The position numbers were made by a program, and so were the translations under genes. Below, in pieces: positions 50,126-59,161 of a stretch of DNA of 64,000 nt. Where the stretch lies: contig NZ_LGRO01000001.1 of the NCBI RefSeq assembly GCF_001280565.1, positions 2,232,001 through 2,296,000 on the forward strand, written 5' to 3'. The notes beneath the pieces were generated by a model. That model searched no databases, was not told the DNA's origin, and saw nothing but the letters and a program-made list of their open reading frames with translations. Position 1 is the first letter of the stretch, and the number at the start of each line of letters is the position of its first letter. The DNA is from Sulfobacillus thermosulfidooxidans. Lineage in GTDB: Bacteria; Bacillota; Sulfobacillia; Sulfobacillales; Sulfobacillaceae.

Positions 50126-52554
50126 GGGATTTCACCTCCTTCCGTTGGAAGTGGTGTGGCGGGAAGTTTTGCTGTTTTTAATAGCAGGGAGTTCGAGACG
50201 ACAGATACGGAACTCATCGCCATGGCAGCACCTGCTAATACAGGGGAAATGATGCCAAAAGCCGCCAAAGGAATCATCATGACATTGTAGATGAGAGACC
50301 AGAATAAGTTTTGATGAATCTTTCCGAGTGTCTTCCGTCCTAAGGCTAATGCCCGAACCACCCCGAAAATTTCTGGGGATAACAAGGCGACCTCTGCCGT
50401 TTCCAATGCGGCGTCGGTTCCTGAGCCCACAGCGAGACCGAGATCTGCAGTAGCTAATGCCGGGGCATCATTAATCCCGTCACCAACCATGAGTACCCGA
50501 AATCCTTCTTCTTTAAGTTGGCTCACAATCTTGGATTTGTCAGCCGGGAGAAGGCCGCCATAAATCCGGTCGACGTTTAACTTGGTTCCAATCGCCTTGG
50601 CTGCTCGCTCTTGATCACCAGTTAGCATCGCCACTTGAATACCTCGTTCGTGCAACGCTTGGATAGTGGCTGGCGCATCATCGCGAATCGTATCCGCCAC
50701 AATAATAGCGCCGGCTAAGTGCTCAGATTGTCCTACCCATATCACGCTGGCTCCTTGTTCTTGCCAGGTATTTACAGTGTGTTGGATATCCTCGGGAACA
50801 CTGACATGATATTGTTCCATCAGACGCAAGTTTCCGACGACGACTTCTTGATCGTTAATATATCCAACCATCCCCAAGCCGGCTTCGGTATAAACATCTT
50901 CCGCCTGGAGTTCAGGAACGCCTTGCAATTTCGCTCCCCGCACGACGGCTTGGGCGAGAGGATGGGTCGATTCGCGCTCAATCGCCGCAGCCAATGCTAA
51001 AACGGTATCCTCGGTAAAATCACCATAGGCGATGACCTGCTGCATAGCAGGCTTTCCGCGGGTTAAGGTACCGGTTTTGTCAAATGCGACCAAATTGATG
51101 CGGCTGGCGGTTTCCAAGGCTGCGCCGTTGCGGAAAAGAATACCGCGCTTGGCTCCAATGCCTGATCCGACCATTACCGCAGTCGGCGTTGCTAATCCTA
51201 AGGCGCAAGGACAAGCGACCACTAAAACCGCTACGCCATCTAATGCAGCCATTCGCCAGTGACCCGTAATCGATCCCCAAATAATAAAGGTAACAATGGC
51301 GATGCCGATAACTACGGGGACGAACACATTAGCAATCGTATCGGCGAACCGTTGAACCGGGGCTTTGGTTGCTTGCGCCTCCTCGACGGTTTTGACGATT
51401 TGCGCCAATGTGGTATCATGCCCGACCCGTTCCGCCTCGATTTCGAGGGTTGAGGACCCATTGAGTGTTCCGGCTGTGACCATGTCACCAGGCTTTTTAT
51501 CCTGGGGCAAAGGTTCTCCCGTTAGCATGGATTCGTCGGCCGTGCCTTGTCCCGCTACGACTTTGCCGTCGACCGGAAAACGCTCGCCAGCTAAGACCTG
51601 CAAAATGTCCCCGGGGTGAATGGCGTCAACGGCCACATTTTCCCAGTCTCCTTGGGCCGTTTTTCGGCGGGTTTCTTGGGGACGCAGGGCTAACAATTCT
51701 TCAATAGCTTGACTGGTGCGTCCTTTAGCGACGGCTTCCAAATATTTTCCAACCAGTACAAGAGTGATGACGGTGGCTGAGGAGTCGAAATATAGAGGGC
51801 CATGCACCAGGAGATCATACAGGGATAATCCCCAGGCAGCGAGTGTACCCGTTGCGACCAACACATCCATGTTGGCATTTTTGTGCCGTAAATTCATCCA
51901 TGCCCGGTGAATGAATCCCCATCCGGGTCCCCACTCGACGACGGTGGCAAACAGTGCCAACATAATGCCATTATCGAGCCAGGAGGGTCCGACATGAAAT
52001 AGCATATGCACCATATCAATCCAGATCGGAATGGAGAAGACAATGGACCAGGTCAAGCGGCGTCTTGCCACTTGCATTTCATGTGAGCGCGGATTCGGTT
52101 CATCCGTGGTTTGTTGTTTTGGAGCAAAGCCCGCGGCCTGAAGGGCATCTGTGACTTGTTGAGCATCGGCGACGCCGCGAATAAGGTCAAGGGAGAGCAC
52201 ACCGGTGACGGCGTTAACTTGCACATTTTCTACTCCTGTAACGGACTCTGCCGCTTCGATCGCGCGTTTACGCAAGGGTTCTTCATCCATACCAGCTAAT
52301 ACCCATGACACATGATCTTTCCGCACGCTATAACCTAATTCGGTGATGGTTTCAACGAGTCGCGGCATGGTCACAAGGCTCGGATCAAAAGTAATATTGG
52401 CCCGTTCCAATGCCAGATTCACATGGGCATCGACACCGTCTAACTGGTGCAACGCTTTTTCGATACTATTGACGCAGGTAGCACACGTCATGCCACCGAT
52501 ATCTAAATTGATGGACTGAGCAGACTGTTCTTGATCAATCGGATGAGTGGCCAT
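50110..52554 (-). CDS. copA: copper-exporting P1B-type ATPase
   Basis: Pumps Cu(I) out of the cytoplasm. 814 residues: an N-terminal HMA domain with GMTCATC (Cys24, Cys27), a second HMA-like domain without CxxC (residues about 75-150), eight helices with VACPCALGLATP (CPC), DKTGTLTRG, ESTHPLAQAV, MVGDGINDAPA, and the helix 7-8 Cu ligands YN and MAMSSVS. ATG 52554 (MATHPIDQ) is 5 nt behind AAGGTGA. Overlaps csoR by 20 nt and the YHS gene by 16 nt, giving a tight csoR-copA-yhs operon. Confidence 0.95.
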   Translation of the reverse strand: MATHPIDQEQSAQSINLDIGGMTCATCVNSIEKALHQLDGVDAHVNLALERANITFDPSLVTMPRLVETITELGYSVRKDHVSWVLAGMDEEPLRKRAIEAAESVTGVENVQVNAVTGVLSLDLIRGVADAQQVTDALQAAGFAPKQQTTDEPNPRSHEMQVARRRLTWSIVFSIPIWIDMVHMLFHVGPSWLDNGIMLALFATVVEWGPGWGFIHRAWMNLRHKNANMDVLVATGTLAAWGLSLYDLLVHGPLYFDSSATVITLVLVGKYLEAVAKGRTSQAIEELLALRPQETRRKTAQGDWENVAVDAIHPGDILQVLAGERFPVDGKVVAGQGTADESMLTGEPLPQDKKPGDMVTAGTLNGSSTLEIEAERVGHDTTLAQIVKTVEEAQATKAPVQRFADTIANVFVPVVIGIAIVTFIIWGSITGHWRMAALDGVAVLVVACPCALGLATPTAVMVGSGIGAKRGILFRNGAALETASRINLVAFDKTGTLTRGKPAMQQVIAYGDFTEDTVLALAAAIERESTHPLAQAVVRGAKLQGVPELQAEDVYTEAGLGMVGYINDQEVVVGNLRLMEQYHVSVPEDIQHTVNTWQEQGASVIWVGQSEHLAGAIIVADTIRDDAPATIQALHERGIQVAMLTGDQERAAKAIGTKLNVDRIYGGLLPADKSKIVSQLKEEGFRVLMVGDGINDAPALATADLGLAVGSGTDAALETAEVALLSPEIFGVVRALALGRKTLGKIHQNLFWSLIYNVMMIPLAAFGIISPVLAGAAMAMSSVSVVSNSLLLKTAKLPATPLPTEGGEIPWHKP

Positions 52555-52942
52555 CACTCTCACCTTCTTTCATAATTTTTTGAACCGTCTCAGGTGTTTC
52601 ATCACTATGACAATGGCACAGCGGGTGTTCGATTAACGGGGATAACGCATGATCCGGTCCAATGGCTTCCCCTGCTGTGAACGGCATGTATTTCATCGCC
52701 CCGATGAGTTCGTCGACGATGGGTGTGCCCATGCCTTCGCGCATTGCATCGGCCACACAAGTCAAAAGATGATTGCGTAATAAAATTCGCTGGACTTGCT
52801 CTAGACTTGCCTGAACCGCTGAAACCTGTTTCATGATGTTCACACAGTAGATGTCTTGATCGACCATGCGCCGAATGCTTTCCAAGTGTCCTGCGGCCAC
52901 TTTCAAGCGTAAGGCAGCATCCTTTTTCAATTCCGGATCCAT
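52535..52942 (-). CDS. csoR: CsoR-family copper-sensing repressor
   Basis: All-helical repressor released from DNA by Cu(I). 135 residues; the Cu ligands are Cys33 (DIYCVNIMKQ), His58 and Cys62 (RNHLLTC), the canonical C-H-C set. A C-terminal tail ending in a Cys/His stretch (EHPLCHCHSDE) is longer than in most CsoR proteins and may add metal binding. ATG 52942 follows GGGAGGTAAG. First gene of the operon; a CsoR-type operator lies just upstream. Confidence 0.93.
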   Translation of the reverse strand: MDPELKKDAALRLKVAAGHLESIRRMVDQDIYCVNIMKQVSAVQASLEQVQRILLRNHLLTCVADAMREGMGTPIVDELIGAMKYMPFTAGEAIGPDHALSPLIEHPLCHCHSDETPETVQKIMKEGESDGHSSD

Positions 52943-52955
52943 AAACTTACCTCCC

Positions 52956-53013
52956 TCCCCACCCCCGGTGGGGTACTTGTTTACAGTGTGAACCCGCGTT
53001 TTTGATTTGTCAA
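52956..53013 (-). promoter_or_regulatory. csoR-copA promoter and CsoR operator
   Basis: -35 TTGACA (53013-53008), 17-bp spacer, -10 CACACT (52990-52985). Downstream lies the GC-rich dyad CCCCACC-GGG-GGTGGGG (52973-52957) inside a TACCCCACCGGGGGTGGGGA context, matching CsoR operators (G-tract flanked by TACC/GGTA-like arms). Its position between promoter and SD allows autorepression. Confidence 0.8.
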
Positions 53014-53180
53014 CCCCATCATCAATCATTAGGATTCCATGGCGGGAACCATAAAGCGGATAACAATAATCATTCATGAGGCGATTTTTTCTTAAGATGT
53101 GTGAATTTGGCGGTTCTATGCATTTTGAGTGCGAATGATTGGGACCAAGTTAAGCATCGAAGTGAAACCTTTTCTTGGCG

Positions 53181-53199
53181 TTTTAACCGGTTTTATAAT
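53181..53199 (+). promoter_or_regulatory. possible biotin-operon promoter
   Basis: A perfect -10 TATAAT at 53194-53199 lies about 100 bp before bioF, with an 8-bp palindrome AACCGGTT at 53185-53192 abutting it. The -35 is weak. A BirA-type operator pair was not found. Confidence 0.35.
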
Positions 53200-53299
53200 G
53201 AGAGGGCTTTTACAACGTATGACAGGTTGTGCCGAAAATGGGAGCGGGGACTCAACGGTATTATTCTCAAGGGATATCATGCCATGAAGGGAAGAGGTC

Positions 53300-54502
53300 A
53301 TGAGTTATTGGAAAGAGTGGATCGCGAAGGAAGAGGAGCGCTTGCGGCAACAGGACAATTGGCGGATCCTGCCTTCAAATCAAGGCACGGCACCAGGACG
53401 CATTGTCCAGAATGCGAATCATAAAATATTAAGTTTTGCCAGTAATGATTATCTGGGATTAGCACATCATCCAGCTGTGATAGAGCAGGCACAACAGGCT
53501 CTTAAGACATATGGCACGGGATCGACCGGATCAAGATTGTTAACCGGGAATTCAAAAATTCTTACCGAGTTGGAACGTGCTTTGGCGGTGTGGAAAGGGA
53601 CGGAAGCGGCTTTGGTCTTTCCTAGTGGCTATCACGTCAATATTAGTGTGTTAGCGGCTGTGACAACGGAGTTAAGCCATATCTTTTCTGATGCCGCTAA
53701 TCACGCTAGCATTATTGACGGATGTCGCTTGAGTCGGGCGAAAACATTCATTTACCGGCACAATGATCTGGATCATTTGCGACAGTTATTAGCCGCATCG
53801 GTAGGTGCCGACCGCCGATTTATTGTGACCGAAGGCGTATTTAGCATGGACGGCGATGTTGCTCCGCTTCCGGATTTGCTGGACTTAGCCGAAGAATATG
53901 AAGCGGTTGTCGTGCTTGATGATGCACACGGTACAGGGGTCATGGGGATTAAAGGACGGGGAACACTTGCGGCTTTTCAGCTGCAAAGTGATAACGTGTG
54001 GCAAATTGGAACATTAAGCAAGGCCGTGGCGGCCCAAGGAGGTTTTGTAGCCGGACCCCGGTCCCTGATCGATTATCTGGTGAATAAGGCCCGCGCCTTT
54101 ATTTTTTCAACCGGTCTCAATCCTGCTGCAGCTGGGGCGGCTTTGGAAGCGATTCATATTGCCCAAGAAGAAGAGTGGCGGCGAGAGCACATCCAACGCG
54201 GGGCTGAGTCCCTGCGTCAGGGACTCAAGGATTTGGGCTATCATGTCTTTGCATCCGGTATCCTTGCGACACCCATTGTTCCTGTGCTCATCGGGTCCAA
54301 TACGGAGACGCTGAAGGTGGCCCAGGCATTATGGGACCAAGATATTTATGCGCCAGCTATTAAGCCGCCGACCGTGCCGCCAGGGACGAGTCGCTTGCGG
54401 CTAGCCGTTAGCGCTGCTCATCATGAGGAGGATATCGCCAGAACATTAGCAGCCTTTCGCCGCATCAAAGATGACCTTGTCGGCTTTGATGGCACGAAAT
54501 GA
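53300..54502 (+). CDS. bioF: 8-amino-7-oxononanoate synthase
   Basis: PLP enzyme that condenses pimeloyl-CoA with L-alanine, the first step of the biotin ring pathway. Motifs: FASNDYLGLAHHP, GTGSTGSRLLTGN, DDAHGTGVMG and the PLP-Lys in IGTLSKAVAAQGG. 400 residues is normal. ATG 53300 has AAGAGG upstream. Followed by bioW with overlapping reading, which supports biotin over the related 2-amino-3-ketobutyrate ligase activity. Confidence 0.93.
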   Translation: MSYWKEWIAKEEERLRQQDNWRILPSNQGTAPGRIVQNANHKILSFASNDYLGLAHHPAVIEQAQQALKTYGTGSTGSRLLTGNSKILTELERALAVWKGTEAALVFPSGYHVNISVLAAVTTELSHIFSDAANHASIIDGCRLSRAKTFIYRHNDLDHLRQLLAASVGADRRFIVTEGVFSMDGDVAPLPDLLDLAEEYEAVVVLDDAHGTGVMGIKGRGTLAAFQLQSDNVWQIGTLSKAVAAQGGFVAGPRSLIDYLVNKARAFIFSTGLNPAAAGAALEAIHIAQEEEWRREHIQRGAESLRQGLKDLGYHVFASGILATPIVPVLIGSNTETLKVAQALWDQDIYAPAIKPPTVPPGTSRLRLAVSAAHHEEDIARTLAAFRRIKDDLVGFDGTK

Positions 54503-54513
54503 GGAGACACCCC

Positions 54514-55260
54514 GTGAATATTTATAGTGTTCGAATGCGAGCGACAGATGGGCAAGGACGCCATCTTTCGGGAATGGAGCGTTTAATCTTTGAAGAAGAC
54601 GTTTCCATGACGCTTCAAGCATTGTATCAACGGGCATGGCATTACGAACCCCATAACGTATACATCACTGTTGAGAAGATCGACCAGGAGATCACTGTGG
54701 TTCCCGTCCTGCGCATTCGAAGCGAGATCCATACGTCGTCTAGCAGATCTGGGGTACGAAACCAAGCACGAGAAATTTTGCTGGACGCGCATATTGAAAT
54801 GGATGTCATCGATTATGCTTTTTCTCTCCTAGACCAGGGGCCAGCCGCAGGTGGAGGGAATATGCGGGGAGCTGTCTTATTGACGAAGCGAAGCGGGCGG
54901 CGTTTAGAGCCCGACAAGGACCGGGGTGTCAGAACCTTGCGGGTAGACATTCACCCCGAGGACCGCGAACGTCTACATGTGGCCTTAGTTCAACAAGGAT
55001 TTCCTCATCCCCGAACTCAAGACGCTTTGATTTTAGCGACTAAGACCTTATGGGCCGGGGTGATTGCCGAATTAGGCTGGTCAGATGATCCGGATTATAC
55101 GACGGGTTTTGTGGCAACAAAGGGGACTTATTGGCGGTTCGAAGGAATCAAAGAAGCTGGCGTGAACGTAGGGGGACGCATTTATTTTGTGGAAGAAGAC
55201 GAGGATACGGCAGAATTAATCAAACGGCTTCAGCAAATTCCGATTTGGGTCACGGTTTGA
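54514..55260 (+). CDS. bioW: 6-carboxyhexanoate-CoA ligase (pimeloyl-CoA synthetase)
   Basis: Makes pimeloyl-CoA from free pimelate, CoA and ATP for BioF. 248 residues; YSVRMRATDGQGRHLSGMER at the start, RSGVRNQAREILLDA, GNMRGAVLLTKRSGRRLEP and DRGVRTLRVD are BioW signatures, including the nucleotide-handling Arg-rich segment. The GTG at 54514 is 7 nt after GAGGAG and just downstream of the bioF stop; an ATG at 54499 would lie within the SD. The presence of BioW means the cell needs a source of free pimelate. Confidence 0.92.
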   Translation: MNIYSVRMRATDGQGRHLSGMERLIFEEDVSMTLQALYQRAWHYEPHNVYITVEKIDQEITVVPVLRIRSEIHTSSSRSGVRNQAREILLDAHIEMDVIDYAFSLLDQGPAAGGGNMRGAVLLTKRSGRRLEPDKDRGVRTLRVDIHPEDRERLHVALVQQGFPHPRTQDALILATKTLWAGVIAELGWSDDPDYTTGFVATKGTYWRFEGIKEAGVNVGGRIYFVEEDEDTAELIKRLQQIPIWVTV

Positions 55261-55290
55261 ATCAAATTGGCGAGAAATGGGGAAGATAAC

Positions 55291-56016
55291 ATGAATAGAT
55301 TGCTGTCCTTAGAAGACGTGGAAAAATCGATGCAACAGTTTATTGACGAAAGATTTTTAGGACAACCGTTCTTCAAGACACTGCTACAAGGCGAGTGGAC
55401 TGCTCACACGTTGCACTATTTTGCGTGGCAATATGCCCATTACAGTGCGAATTTTCCCCGGATACTTGGAGCGGCTATCTCCGCTATGGCTCCTGAAGAT
55501 GATTGGTGGATTCCCTTAGCAGATAATTTGTGGGATGAAGCGGGACGGGGAATACCGGGACATTCCCATGCCGTCTTGTATCGCACCTTTTTAGAAAGTG
55601 TTGATCCAAAGGCGCATAAGCTATATGACAATCGTCAAAAGTGGCCATCTATGGGACCGAGTGTTTCGCAAGCCGTAAAAGACTTTATCAATTTCTTTTA
55701 CAAGGCGACGCCGCTTGAAGCCATGGCGGCTGTGGGATTAGGTTCCGAATTTTTTGCTGATCAAATTATGGGAACGATTGGTCAAGGACTACGTCACCCT
55801 CAGTATCAACAAAAATCTTCGGTGAATACGACATTTTGGGAGGTGCATGCTCGCCATGATGAACCCCGTCATTATGCACTATGTCGCACGGTCCTTCTGA
55901 AAGAAACGCCAGCGGATTCCTATCAACATATTTTGGAGATTGGTCAATATATTGCGGGATCGGAAGCTAGCATGTATGACGGTATCTATCAAGAAGCTTT
56001 GTCGCACGGGATCTAA
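55291..56016 (+). CDS. haem-oxygenase-like diiron oxidase (PqqC/TenA/CADD-like)
   Basis: 241-residue all-helical protein of the HDO/PqqC superfamily. Candidate metal ligands: NLWDEAGRGIPGHSH (Glu83 with His91 or His93), GSEFFADQ (Glu153) and HARHDEPRH (His186, Asp190, His194). Members such as UndA, CADD and SznF use iron and O2 to cleave or oxidise fatty or amino substrates; TenA and PqqC share the fold without diiron. It is the third gene after bioF-bioW with a 30-bp gap, so a role in making pimelate, for instance by oxidative chain cleavage, is a reasonable hypothesis. ATG 55291 follows GGGGAAG. Confidence 0.75.
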   Translation: MNRLLSLEDVEKSMQQFIDERFLGQPFFKTLLQGEWTAHTLHYFAWQYAHYSANFPRILGAAISAMAPEDDWWIPLADNLWDEAGRGIPGHSHAVLYRTFLESVDPKAHKLYDNRQKWPSMGPSVSQAVKDFINFFYKATPLEAMAAVGLGSEFFADQIMGTIGQGLRHPQYQQKSSVNTTFWEVHARHDEPRHYALCRTVLLKETPADSYQHILEIGQYIAGSEASMYDGIYQEALSHGI

Positions 56017-56064
56017 TTAGTCTTCGAGCAAACATCACGAAATAGAGAGTGCAGAGAGAGAGAA

Positions 56065-56088
56065 AACCCCCGGGAAGTCCCGGGGGTT
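56065..56088. terminator. terminator hairpin after the biotin operon
   Basis: AACCCCCGGGA pairs perfectly with TCCCGGGGGTT (11 bp, 2-nt loop), about 50 bp after the stop at 56016. The U-rich side is on the minus strand only (four T), so termination on the plus strand may rely on the stem. Confidence 0.7.
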
Positions 56089-56590
56089 GGTAAGGGAATA
56101 TATGACAAATAGCAGGACATTTATTCGGAGGAGATGTCTTCCAAACTCCGTTTGTTGCCATGGGCTACACTTCCCAGAACGATGACATTAGCTATTATTC
56201 GTATCCCACATAAAGGCTGGTATGCAAAGGCCCCAACAGTACCGGGAATGCAAGCCTGTTAGGAATTCGAACAAAAACTGAACTGGTCAACGACGCAAAC
56301 GCAATTTATTCTCATGTGAATTACTGTCAATATGACGAGATGACGTGACATGATCAGGGTTCTGGTAACCGGACTCATGTGTTCGTCTCCGTTAGTCACT
56401 ATCCGAAAACTGTGCACAAATTTGTTTATCTGCTCTGCGATGGCTTCCCTGGGGTTTCATTGTGACCTGGTTTGCTGCCATTTTAGACCGTTATCCTAAT
56501 GCGAGGTCCTGTGAGACAGACGTTGATACTGTGCCTAAAATGAACCTTCGATATGATGAGCCAGACGTCATATGTGAGGAGGTGTGTAAA
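56089..56590. other. 500-bp intergenic region, no gene recognised
   Basis: No SD-backed frame and no known riboswitch pattern. The last 130 bp are in an open frame continuous with the next gene but lie upstream of its SD. Confidence 0.45.
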
Positions 56591-57190
56591 TTGCAAAAAT
56601 ATTTACGGTGGTTAACGAATAGTGGCCTACTTGCAATGGGCTCGGCCCTATTTCTGGGAAGTTCAGCCTTTGCAGCCGATCCGCTTGGACAATTGCCGGG
56701 TGCGCCGACCACGCAGCCGGCGTCCTTGACGATTAATTATGTTGGCCTGCATCAAAATAAGGCGGGAACAGATGGCTTGATTATAAAAGTATCGAATCTT
56801 GTGGTGCCGAGTAGTGGCTCACCAGCCGATACGCTGGAATTTGACTTGGGGAATGCTCCGGGATTCGGCATTCAGTCAGACTTCACGGTGTCGGTAGCGC
56901 CAGGTTCACCGAATTACGGTACATGGTTTGTGCCACTGAATGTGAAACAAGGAACGCCATTAGGGAATTTATCATTGGGCGGTGTTAACTTGACTGCCAG
57001 TGAATGGCTGCCACATCAGTCACAGTCGCCAGGGGTTAACCCGGAACTGGCATTGGGTGGGGCTACTTTACCCGAAAAATTGCCTTTTGGTCAGTTGCCA
57101 GAGGTCCCGTGGGCGGCTGGATTGCCGTTGTTGGCGCTTGGGATAGGCGCTTTATGGTGGCGACGGTCCGCACGTGTCCACATGGTTTAA
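56591..57190 (+). CDS. secreted protein with C-terminal membrane anchor
   Basis: 199 residues. Signal peptide (LQKYLRWLTNSGLLAMGSAL, cleavage after FAA), a beta-rich domain of about 130 residues, then a C-terminal GQLPEVP followed by a hydrophobic helix and RRSARVHMV. The tail is built like a sortase signal or simple C-terminal anchor; LPEVP lacks the Thr-Gly of LPxTG. The mature N terminus also begins with LGQLPGAPTT. Start is TTG 56591, 8 nt after GGAGG. A sortase is encoded 41 kb away at 15043; no link is proven. Function unknown. Confidence 0.7.
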   Translation: MQKYLRWLTNSGLLAMGSALFLGSSAFAADPLGQLPGAPTTQPASLTINYVGLHQNKAGTDGLIIKVSNLVVPSSGSPADTLEFDLGNAPGFGIQSDFTVSVAPGSPNYGTWFVPLNVKQGTPLGNLSLGGVNLTASEWLPHQSQSPGVNPELALGGATLPEKLPFGQLPEVPWAAGLPLLALGIGALWWRRSARVHMV

Positions 57191-57685
57191 ATCTGCTCAA
57201 AGAATCTTTCTCCTCGCCTTGGGACACGCGAATGCGCATGAGACAAGCTATTTAGCGTACCCTTGGCGAGGATTTTGTAATCGTGAGCAACTCTCCTCAT
57301 TAGAGGCCCCATACGCAAAAGGATAATGGCGACAATCATGGTGGTTGCCGTATTCTTTGTATTTACGTGTTTGTGTTTACATGCAACCACCATCCGAGTG
57401 AGTCCTGGGTTTCCAAGAGAAAAACTCTCAATTATCTTCAGCACCGCGGGCCTATTGAGGCTTATTTTCGTGTGGGAGGACAAGTTTTTCGCCGATTTTT
57501 ATGTCAGAATACAAATCGTTTATGTTAGAGATCTGCTATGATCAATGTGAAATGCGACAAAACTCCTCGAAGTTATCGGTTAATCCTCCAAAAGATTTTT
57601 GCATTATGTCAATATTGTGTTTCTTTAGTCTTAAAGTTTGGTCAGTTCATTACAAATTCTTGACATGAAGAAAGGAGAGACAACA
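57191..57685. other. intergenic region with a structured RNA or terminator
   Basis: Holds the folded element at 57211-57276 (below) and about 400 bp of leader for the permease. A 98-codon minus frame (57187-57483) has no SD or motif and is not called. No purine-type riboswitch seen. Confidence 0.45.
57211..57276 (+). terminator. branched hairpin with T-run after the secreted-protein gene
   Basis: TCCTCGCC at 57211-57218 pairs with GGCGAGGA at 57265-57272, extended by GGG/CCC after a 2x2 mismatch, and is followed by TTTTG. Inside are ACGC/GCGT, an ATGCGCAT palindrome and GCTA/TAGC, so the fold is a multi-branched stem. The simplest reading is the terminator of the preceding gene. Confidence 0.5.
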
Positions 57686-59161
57686 ATGGCCGTTGAGGAA
57701 ATGGTTGTGGAACAGGATAAGGCGTTTCATGTTGAAACCCATGGGATTGATATTATTCCTGAAAATCAGCGCCACGGATCGCCCAAAGATTTATTTTGGG
57801 TGTGGATTGCGGGAAACCTCACCTTTGGGGAATTTGTTATCGGCGATCTCTTTATTCAAATGGGTCTCAGTTTATGGGAAGCGCTAGCGATTGACCTCTT
57901 TTGTGCCGTGGCTTATGTCATTTTAGGGTGGATGAGCTTGGCAGGACCTAAAGCGGGCACTGCGACACTCACGATTTCGCGGGCGATATTTGGCATTAAA
58001 GGCAATCGCCTACCCGCCTTGTTTAGCTGGATTGATACCGTGGGTTGGGAAGCGGTCAATACGGTCCTCACGGTGTTTGCCCTCGTGGAACTGTTTGGTT
58101 TGATTGGACTCCCGCATCAAGGAGTAGGAGTGACGATTGCAGCTCTGGTAATCAGTCTCTTGTTGACCTATATTGTGCCGATTTTAGGCCATCAAACGGT
58201 GGTGGTGATGCAACGCATTTTGGCATACGGGCTGGCTTTGTTGTCTCTTGGCTTATTCTTCGTGGTGTTGCCGCACGTGCCTTGGAATTACGCGGCCTCG
58301 GCGCATCCTTGGGCGGCTAACAACACCCTAACCTTCATTTTCGGCCTGTCGGTCGGCTTGATGTCCACGGTGCTGTCGTGGACCAATTATGGATCCGACT
58401 ATTCCCGTTATCTTCCCAAAAACGTGTCGGCGAAAGCCGTGGTGGGATACACTTGGCTGGGCTCAGGGATTGCGGCCATTGTGATGTTGGGACTCGGAAG
58501 TATTGTGGGTACGCTGGTGAATTCCCAGGCCTATGCGGCCAATCCGGTGACGGCGATTGTCAAAATCTTACCGGGATGGTATGACATTCCCTTTTTACTT
58601 GTGGTGATTGCAGGTCTTGTGACCGGTAACTATCTCAACTCTTACAGTTCGTCCATGAGCTTTTTAGCCATGGGTGCGAAAATCCACCGGTTAGCCTCAG
58701 CCCTTCTCGATAGTGGGATTGCAGTGGCTATTACGTTATACGCCCTGTTTTTGGCTCCCGCCTTCCTGACGTTTTTTCAAAACTTTTTAGATTTAGCGGT
58801 CTTGGTTATCGGTCCGTGGACGGGCATGTTTTTGGCGCATTACTTTGCGGCAAAAGGGGAATATGATGCGCCCAGTTTGGTCATGGAAACTCCACAGAGC
58901 CGCTACTGGTTCCAAGGGGGCATCAACTGGCCGGCCATTATCATTTTTCTCTTGTCAGCATTCATGGCCTTTTGGTTTGTGGATTCGACGTTGTGGGTGA
59001 GTCCTGTATCGAAAAACTTGCTAGGAGGCATGGATTTAAGTGCGTTTGTAGGGCCCATTTTGGGATTTGTGCTGTATTGGCAGTGGTACCAGACCCGTCT
59101 GGCCACTCACCGCGTTGCGATTGAACCGTGGGCGGCTATCAAGGAAGAAGGCGAAGCATAA
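57686..59161 (+). CDS. NCS1-family nucleobase permease (cytosine/purine/hydantoin type)
   Basis: Twelve-helix symporter of about 491 residues. ENQRHGSPKDLFWVWIAGNL and FGEFVIGDLF in helix 1, the ISRAIFGIKGNRLPALFSWI loop, and YGSDYSRYLP match the CodB branch of NCS1. The ATG at 57686 follows AAAGGAG by 9 nt. Its stop overlaps the ATG of the amidohydrolase gene (TAATG), so transporter and hydrolase are coupled. Substrate is probably a nucleobase, hydantoin or other cyclic amide that the next enzymes degrade. Confidence 0.88.
   Translation: MAVEEMVVEQDKAFHVETHGIDIIPENQRHGSPKDLFWVWIAGNLTFGEFVIGDLFIQMGLSLWEALAIDLFCAVAYVILGWMSLAGPKAGTATLTISRAIFGIKGNRLPALFSWIDTVGWEAVNTVLTVFALVELFGLIGLPHQGVGVTIAALVISLLLTYIVPILGHQTVVVMQRILAYGLALLSLGLFFVVLPHVPWNYAASAHPWAANNTLTFIFGLSVGLMSTVLSWTNYGSDYSRYLPKNVSAKAVVGYTWLGSGIAAIVMLGLGSIVGTLVNSQAYAANPVTAIVKILPGWYDIPFLLVVIAGLVTGNYLNSYSSSMSFLAMGAKIHRLASALLDSGIAVAITLYALFLAPAFLTFFQNFLDLAVLVIGPWTGMFLAHYFAAKGEYDAPSLVMETPQSRYWFQGGINWPAIIIFLLSAFMAFWFVDSTLWVSPVSKNLLGGMDLSAFVGPILGFVLYWQWYQTRLATHRVAIEPWAAIKEEGEA

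Noticed and set aside
57187-57483. 98-codon minus-strand frame
   Set aside because: Overlaps the structured region after the secreted-protein gene, lacks an SD and has atypical composition.
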